NCBI GenBank assembly: GCA_943324745.2 | Contig: CALPMT020000011.1 | Span: 38,971-102,970 of the forward strand | Direction: 5' to 3' | Length of the DNA: 64,000 nucleotides | From: Chitinophaga pinensis | GTDB taxonomy: Bacteria; Bacteroidota; Bacteroidia; Flavobacteriales_D; Crocinitomicaceae | Shown: positions 8,883 to 16,570 of the stretch, piece after piece | Layout of the letters: each line of letters starts with the position of its first letter | Position numbering within the stretch: the stretch's first letter is position 1 | The notes under the pieces: generated by a model | Databases searched by the model: none | Seen by the model: the letters and a program-made list of their open reading frames with translations, nothing else | What the model was told of the DNA's origin: nothing | Position numbers and translations under genes: made by a program

Positions 8883-9285
8883 TAAGATCGTATTCATTGA
8901 AATATTCATTTATCAGCGGAACACTTTCCTTAGAGAGATTTGTACTATTAAAATTTAATAATAAACCTTGAGGTTTTTTCAATAATTTCATATAGGTAAG
9001 AAGTTGTGCTTGATGGATAGGTAGTAATTGTACTACAGATTTTATTTCAACAATAATTAGTTCGTTAACAAGTAAGTCTAATCGAAAATTTGAATCAAGT
9101 TCAATCTCTTTATATTTTATTGGGATGGATAGTTGATTTACAACATTAAAACCATTTTTATTCAATTCAAATATCAAGCATTTTTCATAAATACTTTCTA
9201 ATAATCCAGGTCCTAATTCTTTGTGAACTTCTATTGCACATCCCATAATTTCATAGGAAAGGCGTGTTATCATTTTCTTTGTCAT
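8869..9285 (-). CDS. GxxExxY family protein (PD-(D/E)XK nuclease-like)
   Basis: A protein of 138 residues. The family motif G-L-L-E-S-I-Y lies at residues 27-33, and a PD-(D/E)XK-like core D70...E80-I-K82 is present, so nuclease folding is likely though activity is unproven. Its last codons (LKQNN) are written inside repeat array A. It stands alone between two outward-facing repeat arrays rather than in an operon, which suggests it belongs functionally or by mobility to the repeats. The family is confident; the role is unknown. Confidence 0.85.
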   Translation of the reverse strand: MTKKMITRLSYEIMGCAIEVHKELGPGLLESIYEKCLIFELNKNGFNVVNQLSIPIKYKEIELDSNFRLDLLVNELIIVEIKSVVQLLPIHQAQLLTYMKLLKKPQGLLLNFNSTNLSKESVPLINEYFNEYDLKQNN

Positions 9286-9374
9286 GATACTAAAATATAC
9301 AAATAATTTTCATATTATCAAGAGAAAAATGGATGGAATTTAATGTTTTTCAAATAATAAGGAATCTAAAAAAA

Positions 9375-9778
9375 GACCACAGGTCTCTAAATGCACTTAA
9401 ATCAATCTCTACCAATCCCTCAATTTCTCAATAAATCACAATGGTAAAAAAAGACCACAGGTCTCTTAATGTGCCTAAATCAATTTCTACGCATCCCTCA
9501 ATTTCTCAATAAATCTCAATGGTAAAAACAACCAAGTCCACAGGTCTCTAAATGTGCCTATATCAACCTCACCAATCCCTCAATTACTCAATAAATCTCA
9601 ATGGTAAAAACAACCAAGACCACAGGTCTCTAAATGTGCCTAAATCAATCTCTACGCATCCCTCAATTTCTCAATAAATCTCAATGGTAAAAACAACCAA
9701 GACCACAGGTCTCTAAATGCGCCTAAATCAATCTCTACGCATCCCTCAATTTCTCAATAAATCTCAATGGTAAAAAAG
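9375..9778 (+). repeat. Tandem repeat array B (5 units of about 78-83 bp)
   Basis: Units start near 9375, 9453, 9536, 9618 and 9701. Most open with AGACCACAGGTCT, a small palindrome (AGACC-ACA-GGTCT), and all end CTCAATTTCTCAATAAAT then C(T/A)CAATGGTAAAAA. The array fills the gap between the GxxExxY start and the queD stop and points away from the GxxExxY gene, mirroring array A on the other side. Confidence 0.85.
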
Positions 9779-9784
9779 TCAATC

Positions 9785-10243
9785 CTACATATTATCCTCC
9801 AATCTCCACTCTGCACCGGAATTCGGTGTCTCTTGTAAACGAATCGCTACCAATTTCGTCTCATGCGCAAATTGATCCTGCAACAAATCCACAAAGTGCA
9901 ACAATAAATTCTCACACGTTGGTTGAAATGGCATCAAGATCACTTTCTCAAATTCATTGGAAATCACCTCCGATTTAGAATAAGGAGCTTCTTCGTTCAA
10001 TACCAATGCATGGTCAAACACTTCAATAATGTGTTTTTTCACCACTTCTTTTAAGTCACCGAAATCGATCACCATGCCTAACTTCACGTGTTCGATATCT
10101 GCAATAGGTTTACCAAGTAAGGTAATGCTTAAATGGTAGGTATGTCCATGAATATTTTTACAAGGTCCATCATACCCATAAAGCGCGTGGGCCATATCAA
10201 AAGTAAAGTCTTTCGTAACTCGGATACTTGGAAGTGTAGACAT
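9785..10243 (-). CDS. queD: 6-carboxytetrahydropterin synthase (QueD/PTPS family)
   Basis: A protein of 152 residues. It converts dihydroneopterin triphosphate to 6-carboxytetrahydropterin in queuosine (7-deazaguanine) synthesis. Zinc-ligand histidines are visible in FDMAHAL and in CKNIHGHTY, where the cysteine is the catalytic residue. The later FDHALVLNE and ETPNSGAEW segments also match. It is transcribed divergently from the DUF2281 gene; other queuosine genes are not in the window. The 3' end abuts repeat array B. Confidence 0.9.
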   Translation of the reverse strand: MSTLPSIRVTKDFTFDMAHALYGYDGPCKNIHGHTYHLSITLLGKPIADIEHVKLGMVIDFGDLKEVVKKHIIEVFDHALVLNEEAPYSKSEVISNEFEKVILMPFQPTCENLLLHFVDLLQDQFAHETKLVAIRLQETPNSGAEWRLEDNM

Positions 10244-10294
10244 ATTCGTGGGTGTTAATTTGAGGTAAAGATAAGTAATAAAGAGGGAATTTTG

Positions 10295-10302
10295 TATATT
10301 TG
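10295..10302 (+). promoter_or_regulatory. -7 promoter element (TATATTTG)
   Basis: TATATTTG matches TAnnTTTG and lies 16 bases before the DUF2281 start codon, implying a very short leader for the run of genes from 10319 to 16157. Confidence 0.55.
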
Positions 10303-10318
10303 TTTAAATCACACAATC

Positions 10319-10525
10319 ATGGATGCAGTATCTTTTTATAATAAATTCGAATCACTTCCTTCTAATTTAAAAAAAGAAGCTATGGAATATTTGGAGAAAT
10401 TATTTTCTAAAAACAATTCGGAAGAAAAATCAAAGCCTGTTCCTAAAAGAGGAACCTTAAAAGGTAAAATTGTTATTCATGATGATTTTGATGAACCATT
10501 GGAAGATTTTAAAGAGTATATGTAA
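10319..10525 (+). CDS. DUF2281 domain antitoxin-like protein (orphan)
   Basis: A protein of 68 residues resembling DUF2281, small proteins usually acting as antitoxins to PIN-domain (VapC-like) toxins. The C-terminal signature DDFDEPLEDFKEYM is typical. The ATG at 10319 is preferred over a TTG 27 bases upstream that lies in the promoter. No PIN toxin follows; the next gene, 5 bases on, is an rRNA/tRNA pseudouridine synthase. It is therefore an orphan antitoxin or one with another role. Confidence 0.75.
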   Translation: MDAVSFYNKFESLPSNLKKEAMEYLEKLFSKNNSEEKSKPVPKRGTLKGKIVIHDDFDEPLEDFKEYM

Positions 10526-10530
10526 TTTTT

Positions 10531-12213
10531 ATGTTTACACCTTTTAAAGCTTCATTAGCTATAAGCGAATTACCAGAAAAATTCACGTTTCCGTTTTATT
10601 ACGATCCTCATCCAATTGCTTTGTTAGCGGCTAAAGAATTACAAGATTACATCGAGAATCAAAGCGACTTCGAGCATAATTTTGGGATTGAATCCGGAAA
10701 AGAAGGATTAGTCATTGGTAAAATGTTTGGTGTATTAGTGGTTCAAAATAAAAATGGGGAACTAGGATATCTTTCCGCATTTTCAGGAAAACTAGCCAAA
10801 GGAAATCATCACGAACGATTTGTTCCGCCGGTGTTTGATATACTGTTAGAAGATGGTTTTTTCAGAACACAAGAAGACATAATCAGTGCAATTAATCATG
10901 AAATTGAACGTTTAGAAAATGAACCAGAATATCTTATTCAGCTAGAAGAAGAAAAACTAATTAACTCAACCATACAAAACGAGCTGCTAGAAATAAAAAG
11001 TGAAATAAAAAAGAATAAGACACAACGCGACTTACTTCGAAACACTTATCAAAATCAACTTTCTACCAAAGAAATCAATCAAGACACCTACGAACAACTC
11101 TTACAAGAATTAGTAAAAAAGAGTCTCAAAGAAAGTTATTACCTCAAAGACAGAACCCAAGCTTCAAAAATAGCAATCGAAGAAAGTAAAGGAAAAACAC
11201 AATTTTTTAAGGATAAAATCGACACATTAAAAGAGGAGCGAAAAGTAAAATCAGCTGCCTGTCAACAAGAGATTTTCGACCATTATTACTTCTTAAATAA
11301 ACTAGGAGATCAAAAAAGTCTAGGTACTATATTCCAAGCAACTGAAGCCCAAAAACCTCCTGCTGGTGCAGGGGAATGCGCAGCTCCAAAATTGTTGCAA
11401 TATGCTTTTCTGCACCACTTAAAACCAATAGCATTAGCGGAATTTTGGTGGGGACAATCACCGAGTTCTGAAATCAAAAAACATGGACAGTTTTATCCAG
11501 CTTGTAGAGGTAAGTGTGAACCCATTTTAGGTCACATGTTGGAAGGTATCGAAATGGATGAAAATCCAATGTTGACTAATCCAGCTTTAGGAAAAGAATT
11601 GCAAATCATTTTTGAGGATGAATATTTATCGATTGTAAACAAACCTGCAGAATTTTTATCTGTACCTGGAAAAAATATTTCAGACTCGGTATACGAACGT
11701 GTAAGAACCCTCTACCCTAACGCAACCGGACCACTTATTGTACATCGTTTAGATATGTCTACTTCTGGACTAATGTTGATTGCAAAAACCAAAGAAATTC
11801 ATAAACATTTACAAAGTCAATTTTTAAAACGTACAGTCAAAAAGCGTTATATTGCTTTGCTAGATGGTATCGTTAAAATTCCTTCTGGTGAAATTAATTT
11901 ACCATTACGTGTGGATTTGGATGATCGTCCGCGTCAATTGGTATGTTACGATTATGGAAAAACTGCCTTAACGCATTTTGAAACTATCGACACCAAAAAA
12001 AGACAAACAAAAGTGTTTTTTTATCCGGTGACAGGTCGTACTCACCAATTACGAGTTCATGCTGCTCATCCACTCGGATTGAATACCCCGATTGTAGGTG
12101 ACGACTTATATGGAACGAAAGGCGAACGTTTACATTTACATGCTGAAAGTATAACATTCCGTCATCCAGTAAGTAAGGAAGTGGTTACATTTCAAGTGGA
12201 TGCGGAATTTTAA
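10531..12213 (+). CDS. RluA family pseudouridine synthase with long N-terminal extension
   Basis: A 560-residue protein. The C-terminal third (about 360-560) is an RluA-type catalytic domain with the active-site segment VHRLDMSTSGLMLIA, the aspartate being catalytic, and the later GRTHQLRVH. It isomerises uridine in rRNA or tRNA. The first 350 residues hold a long charged coiled coil (about 130-250) and a Cys-containing segment (YPACRGKCEPILGHML). Large RluA paralogues with such extensions occur in Bacteroidota and gammaproteobacteria. The RNA target cannot be read from sequence. Confidence 0.85.
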   Translation: MFTPFKASLAISELPEKFTFPFYYDPHPIALLAAKELQDYIENQSDFEHNFGIESGKEGLVIGKMFGVLVVQNKNGELGYLSAFSGKLAKGNHHERFVPPVFDILLEDGFFRTQEDIISAINHEIERLENEPEYLIQLEEEKLINSTIQNELLEIKSEIKKNKTQRDLLRNTYQNQLSTKEINQDTYEQLLQELVKKSLKESYYLKDRTQASKIAIEESKGKTQFFKDKIDTLKEERKVKSAACQQEIFDHYYFLNKLGDQKSLGTIFQATEAQKPPAGAGECAAPKLLQYAFLHHLKPIALAEFWWGQSPSSEIKKHGQFYPACRGKCEPILGHMLEGIEMDENPMLTNPALGKELQIIFEDEYLSIVNKPAEFLSVPGKNISDSVYERVRTLYPNATGPLIVHRLDMSTSGLMLIAKTKEIHKHLQSQFLKRTVKKRYIALLDGIVKIPSGEINLPLRVDLDDRPRQLVCYDYGKTALTHFETIDTKKRQTKVFFYPVTGRTHQLRVHAAHPLGLNTPIVGDDLYGTKGERLHLHAESITFRHPVSKEVVTFQVDAEF

Positions 12214-12223
12214 AGCGGCAAAT

Positions 12224-13222
12224 ATGCGAGTTATATTCTACCTTATTTTTAGTTGTTTTATTTTTTCTTGTACAACAAAAGAACATCCACCTATTGCATT
12301 ATACTACTGGAAGCAAACATATTCACTTCAACAAAATCAAAAAAAACTACTTAGTGATTTAAAATCAAAAAAAATATATGTTAAGTATTTTGATGTAGTC
12401 CTTGAAAACAAGGATAAACATGCGAAACCAATTGCATTAATCGACTTTAAAACGAAACCCAATCAAGAAGTTATACCATGTGTATATATACAAAACAATG
12501 TTTTTAAGTTTACTGAAAATCAGAAGGGATTAGCATTGAAAGTAAGCAAATTAGTTAATCAGATTTCAAAACGACAGTCTATTAGGTTGAAAGAAATTCA
12601 ACTAGATTGTGATTGGACAAACACTACCAAAAGTCATTATTTTCAATTCCTTAAAGAATTAAAAACACTACAACCAACTACAATTATCTCTAGTACGATT
12701 CGTTTGCATCAACTGAAATATCCTGAACAAACAGGCATTCCACCAGTTGAAAAAGGGGTGCTTATGTGTTATAATATGGACGATATCGATCACTTTGAAA
12801 CACCAAATTCAATTATTTCAACAGATGTGTTTGCGCAATACGTTACTAAAAATACTAAGTATGACTTAACGTTGGACTTAGCGTTACCAATATACCAGTG
12901 GGGATTAGTATTTCGATTAGGTCAATTAAGTTTGATTGTCAATGATATTTGTAATAAGGATTTATCGAATCCAAATTTTAAAAAAGTAACAAAAAATAGT
13001 TATCAAGTATTGAATAATCACTATTTGAATGGAAATTATGTGTGCAAAGGGGATCTGATTCGTTTGGAAACTTCTTCTCCTTCTGTAATAAAATCCGTAA
13101 TTAAAATTCTTAATTCGAGTAATATAACGTTTAATCAGTTAATTTTATATCACCTAAGTCAAGATCATCTAAATCAATATAATGAAGCATTCTTTAAACA
13201 GATTAACCGCACTATTCCTTAG
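12224..13222 (+). CDS. Lipoprotein, possibly DUF3142-like
   Basis: A 332-residue lipoprotein: MRVIFYLIFSCFIFSC gives a lipobox with the acylated cysteine at residue 16. The start at 12224 is chosen because it places this signal at the N-terminus, whereas an ATG at 12200 overlaps the previous gene. The body, with IQLDCDWT near the middle and SSTIRLHQL, looks like a TIM-barrel hydrolase-type fold and resembles DUF3142; this is tentative. It overlaps the next gene by 41 bases, implying coupled expression of two cell-envelope proteins. Confidence 0.65.
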   Translation: MRVIFYLIFSCFIFSCTTKEHPPIALYYWKQTYSLQQNQKKLLSDLKSKKIYVKYFDVVLENKDKHAKPIALIDFKTKPNQEVIPCVYIQNNVFKFTENQKGLALKVSKLVNQISKRQSIRLKEIQLDCDWTNTTKSHYFQFLKELKTLQPTTIISSTIRLHQLKYPEQTGIPPVEKGVLMCYNMDDIDHFETPNSIISTDVFAQYVTKNTKYDLTLDLALPIYQWGLVFRLGQLSLIVNDICNKDLSNPNFKKVTKNSYQVLNNHYLNGNYVCKGDLIRLETSSPSVIKSVIKILNSSNITFNQLILYHLSQDHLNQYNEAFFKQINRTIP

Positions 13223-15542
13223 TATTTGTATTAGCTTTCAATCGATTGCATGTGCATGGAGCCCATACATGGATTATGAAATGCTCTTTGACCGCAATTT
13301 TGTATTCAATCATGGGGCAAATACATCTACCTATAACACTTGGTTCTACAATACTGAAAAATATAGTAGCAATAAAGCAATCTATGAGAATTGTAAAAGT
13401 TGGGGTGAGTATTTAGAAAATGTGTATTCGGTGGATGATTTACAAACTTTTATTTACCGACCGACAGATTCATTTACAAATAAGGTGAATGAACTAAAAA
13501 GATTACGCGCAAAACGTTTAAATAATAAAGTAATTTCGGATAAAGAACAATTTTTTATTCAGTTTATAGAAGTCGCTCTAAGAGTCGAAAAGCTTATCAA
13601 TGAAAATACACCAGACCCATGGGCAGAAGAAAAACAAGAAATAGATGAGACAATTTTTCAACCATTAATTCAAGAAGTAAACAGCTTGATTCAACAGTCT
13701 ACAAATGTATTCAAACGCGAACGTTTTGCGTATCAACTAATCAAGTTGTATCGTTACAGTAATCAATTGGAATTTGCTGCATCAACCTACAAAAAGTATT
13801 TTGAAGCAAGTCAATCTATGTTAAGTTATTGGTCGATGGAGCAATACGCGGGTTGTTTAGCATTACAAGGGAAAAACAACCAAGCGAATTATTTATTTAC
13901 TAAAGTGTATGTACATTGTCCTTCCAAACGTATGAGTGCATACCTAAGTACACAATTGGATTCGGAGGCAGATTTCAAGGAGACTCTTATGTTGTGTTCA
14001 ACACATGAGGAGAAAATGGCTTTACATTATATGCGTGCCATGCGCACAAAAAGTCTAGCCCTATCAGATTTAGAAGCAATTACACAATCTCTTGGAAACC
14101 ATGAATATGCTCGTATTGTTATGGCGCATGAAATTAACAAATTAGAGAAGATTTTATTGAAAAGAGGGGATATGAACAACGACGAGGAAACAAAAGAAAA
14201 TGATTTATTAAAAAGTCAGCTAAATTCCTATTTAAAAGAACTCATTACATTCAACCAACAAATGGTTCCAAGTGATTCGACGGATGCATTTTGGCAACTT
14301 TCACTCGCATATTTGTACTACCTGGATCATCAACATCAAGCTTGTACTGAAGTGCTATCAAATATTCAAATTGCAAATGATAATATTCAAAAACAATACG
14401 ATGTTATATACATTGTAAATTACCTAGAAACCAAAACGGTATTAACAGAGATGGATGAAAATATTATAGGGAATAAGTTATTTTCGCTAAATAAAAATAA
14501 TCCTAGTTATCCTTATATGCATGATGCTTTTACGGATAAAAATGTATTTACTAATGAAAGTTTCCTCATCGAAGAATACAATACAATCAATGAGTTTATT
14601 TTTAGTAAAATTGAAGAACGCTATAAGACCAAAAATAAGTTTGTTTCCTTAATTTTTTCAGGTTTAACAATTGATAGTGACTTGTACCTTGAACTGCAAA
14701 GTACAGAATCAAAAAAGGTTCTAACAATAGATGATATTTCAACATTGATTTCTGATTTAGAGAAAACTCCTGAAACCAAATTATCACTATTTGCTTCCTC
14801 GTATTATTTTAATATTCGATATGATGACAATCCTTCAAATAAAGTGCTAAGGGATTTTGTTTATTGTGAAGCAGTGCTTAAAGAATTCAAAGCAAGTTTG
14901 TTAATGCGACAACCTGATCGATTAGAAGAAGCTATTCAACTACTTTCGAGTCTTCCTGAAAATATAAAAAATAATAAATCCGTTCTTGGAGATCCTTTTG
15001 GATTTACTTTAAAAAACCCAGATTTCGGGAAGTTTGATGAAAATAAAAATGGATACAATCAGCAATCCAAATTGGAATTTGCAAAGCAATTACTTGAACG
15101 AAATCAAAATAAAAAATCTGCTTTAGATTACTATCAGCTGGGTTTAGCATATTATAATACAAGTTATTATGGACTTCAATGGGAAAGTATGGCTTACTAT
15201 CGTTGTACCTATGAACCAAATGGAAATTTTAGCATGAATGTATGTGAGAATTATTTTAATAACGCACTGAATTACGGAGGTTTATCACAAGAACAAGAAG
15301 CAAAAATTCATTTTATGTTAGCACGTTGCACGCAAAATAATTATACACTTATACATGGTGCTATTCCTGAAGATTATCGTGGGGAAGATTCTATAGAAGA
15401 AAATTTCACTAAATATTACGATGAGATGAAAAACCTAGGGTTCCTCTCGAATTTTAATACTTTACAAATGAAATATAATAATACGCGATTCTATGCTGAA
15501 CTCGTGAAAGAATGTAAATATTTTGACTACTATGTAAATTAG
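13182..15542 (+). CDS. Secreted or periplasmic helical repeat (TPR-like) protein
   Basis: A 786-residue exported protein with a signal peptide (about 24 residues, ending SIACA). The rest is rich in short helices, with TPR-like stretches (for example around residues 190-260 and 620-720). I do not recognise a catalytic domain. The start lies inside the 3' end of the preceding lipoprotein gene, so the pair is probably one functional unit at the cell envelope. Function unknown. Confidence 0.7.
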   Translation: MKHSLNRLTALFLSICISFQSIACAWSPYMDYEMLFDRNFVFNHGANTSTYNTWFYNTEKYSSNKAIYENCKSWGEYLENVYSVDDLQTFIYRPTDSFTNKVNELKRLRAKRLNNKVISDKEQFFIQFIEVALRVEKLINENTPDPWAEEKQEIDETIFQPLIQEVNSLIQQSTNVFKRERFAYQLIKLYRYSNQLEFAASTYKKYFEASQSMLSYWSMEQYAGCLALQGKNNQANYLFTKVYVHCPSKRMSAYLSTQLDSEADFKETLMLCSTHEEKMALHYMRAMRTKSLALSDLEAITQSLGNHEYARIVMAHEINKLEKILLKRGDMNNDEETKENDLLKSQLNSYLKELITFNQQMVPSDSTDAFWQLSLAYLYYLDHQHQACTEVLSNIQIANDNIQKQYDVIYIVNYLETKTVLTEMDENIIGNKLFSLNKNNPSYPYMHDAFTDKNVFTNESFLIEEYNTINEFIFSKIEERYKTKNKFVSLIFSGLTIDSDLYLELQSTESKKVLTIDDISTLISDLEKTPETKLSLFASSYYFNIRYDDNPSNKVLRDFVYCEAVLKEFKASLLMRQPDRLEEAIQLLSSLPENIKNNKSVLGDPFGFTLKNPDFGKFDENKNGYNQQSKLEFAKQLLERNQNKKSALDYYQLGLAYYNTSYYGLQWESMAYYRCTYEPNGNFSMNVCENYFNNALNYGGLSQEQEAKIHFMLARCTQNNYTLIHGAIPEDYRGEDSIEENFTKYYDEMKNLGFLSNFNTLQMKYNNTRFYAELVKECKYFDYYVN

Positions 15543-15547
15543 CAAGT

Positions 15548-15922
15548 ATGAATCCAGAAATCACCTGCTATATTGCATCTTGTCCTCCACAAGCACAGGA
15601 ACTCCTAAATAATCTTCGCAGATTCATACTTCAAGAAGTTCCGCAAGCGGAAGAAGTTATTAGTTATAAAATGCCTGCCTATAAATTACATGGAATGTTG
15701 GTCTATTTTGCAGGATATGAAAAACACATAGGGTTTTATCCTACTGGTTCTGGAATAACACACTTTGAGCAAGATATTCAATCGTATAAATTTTCCAAAG
15801 GCACCATTCAATTCCCATTAGATCAGGAACTCCCTTATGATTTAATACGAAGAATCATCCAATTTCGTGTACAAGAAAATGAACTGAAATTAGCTGCGAA
15901 GAAACATGGAAAAAACCTGTAG
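15548..15922 (+). CDS. DUF1801 family protein (YdhG-like, putative iron chaperone)
   Basis: A small protein of 124 residues matching DUF1801/YdhG, a fold some members of which bind iron like frataxin. Typical segments are EEVISYKMPAYKLHG and HIGFYPTGSGI. It overlaps the following zinc-ribbon/helix-hairpin-helix gene by 17 bases, a pairing seen in other Bacteroidota. The metal role is family knowledge, not visible here. Confidence 0.8.
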   Translation: MNPEITCYIASCPPQAQELLNNLRRFILQEVPQAEEVISYKMPAYKLHGMLVYFAGYEKHIGFYPTGSGITHFEQDIQSYKFSKGTIQFPLDQELPYDLIRRIIQFRVQENELKLAAKKHGKNL

Positions 15923-16157
15923 CAAAGGACATACTTTTATGAAAACTAGTGCTTGTCTTGTTTGCCCAATATGTGAGCAAGAGCGCACACCCATTGCTGA
16001 TTTCTTAACCTTATTTCCTGCGCCAGCTCGTCGTGCTTTAGAAAATCATGGAATTACTTCAATTGAAAAATTGGCAACTATAACGGAATCGGAACTTTTA
16101 ACTTTTCACGGATTTGGACCGAAGAGTATCAAAATTTTACGTACATTGATTTTGTAG
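15906..16157 (+). CDS. Zinc-ribbon plus RNA polymerase alpha C-terminal-like (helix-hairpin-helix) protein
   Basis: A protein of 83 residues. The N-terminus has cysteine pairs (C5, then CLVCPIC around residues 17-23) and a histidine that could form a zinc ribbon. Residues 40-83 match the alpha-CTD/HhH fold, with HGFGPKSIKILRTLI. Such folds bind DNA or protein nonspecifically. Its start lies inside the DUF1801 gene and it is the last gene of the run that begins at 10319. Precise role unknown. Confidence 0.75.
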   Translation: MEKTCSKGHTFMKTSACLVCPICEQERTPIADFLTLFPAPARRALENHGITSIEKLATITESELLTFHGFGPKSIKILRTLIL

Positions 16158-16207
16158 AATTTTCAAATTAACCCGTTGCTACATTTACACATTGAACAAT
16201 TGCTAAA

Positions 16208-16429
16208 TCAATCATCATACTCCCCCTGCAATGCATACCATCCAAACTTCATTAATCCACCAACAATAATAGGCATTAGTACAAACAGGATTATTATTCC
16301 AAATACCAAGTCGTCATTCCCTTTCGCGTGTGACACCTTCGGCCAACCAAAATCTGCTATTCCAAAATACGCACAGGCTACTGCTAACAACAACCAAACA
16401 ATTCCCAATATTCTTTTTAATTTATTCAT
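16208..16429 (-). CDS. DUF6814 family small membrane protein
   Basis: A protein of 73 residues with two transmembrane helices (about 8-25 and 42-62) and the C-terminal WYALQGEYDD typical of DUF6814. It lies downstream of an MFS symporter on the same strand, as this family usually does, so it may be an accessory subunit of that transporter. An overlapping plus-strand frame is a shadow. Confidence 0.75.
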   Translation of the reverse strand: MNKLKRILGIVWLLLAVACAYFGIADFGWPKVSHAKGNDDLVFGIIILFVLMPIIVGGLMKFGWYALQGEYDD

Positions 16430-16570
16430 CTCTTTTATTTTAGTATTTTACTTCAAAAGTATGTTGTAATACTACATACCAACAATGTTATCAACCGTTT
16501 TATATCACAATCAAACCTAAAAATCTTATACGCCTTATATAGTTCTAATCTTCCGTCACTTCGTCACTCG

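Noticed and set aside
8721..8909. 62-codon minus-strand frame in array A
   Set aside because: It is made entirely of repeat sequence and overlaps the end of the GxxExxY gene.
8525..9778. CRISPR-like look of the tandem arrays
   Set aside because: Whole units repeat, including the parts that would be spacers, the periods vary from 78 to 94 bases and no cas gene is near.
16176..16469. 97-codon plus-strand frame
   Set aside because: It is the shadow of the DUF6814 gene, which has clear family features on the minus strand.
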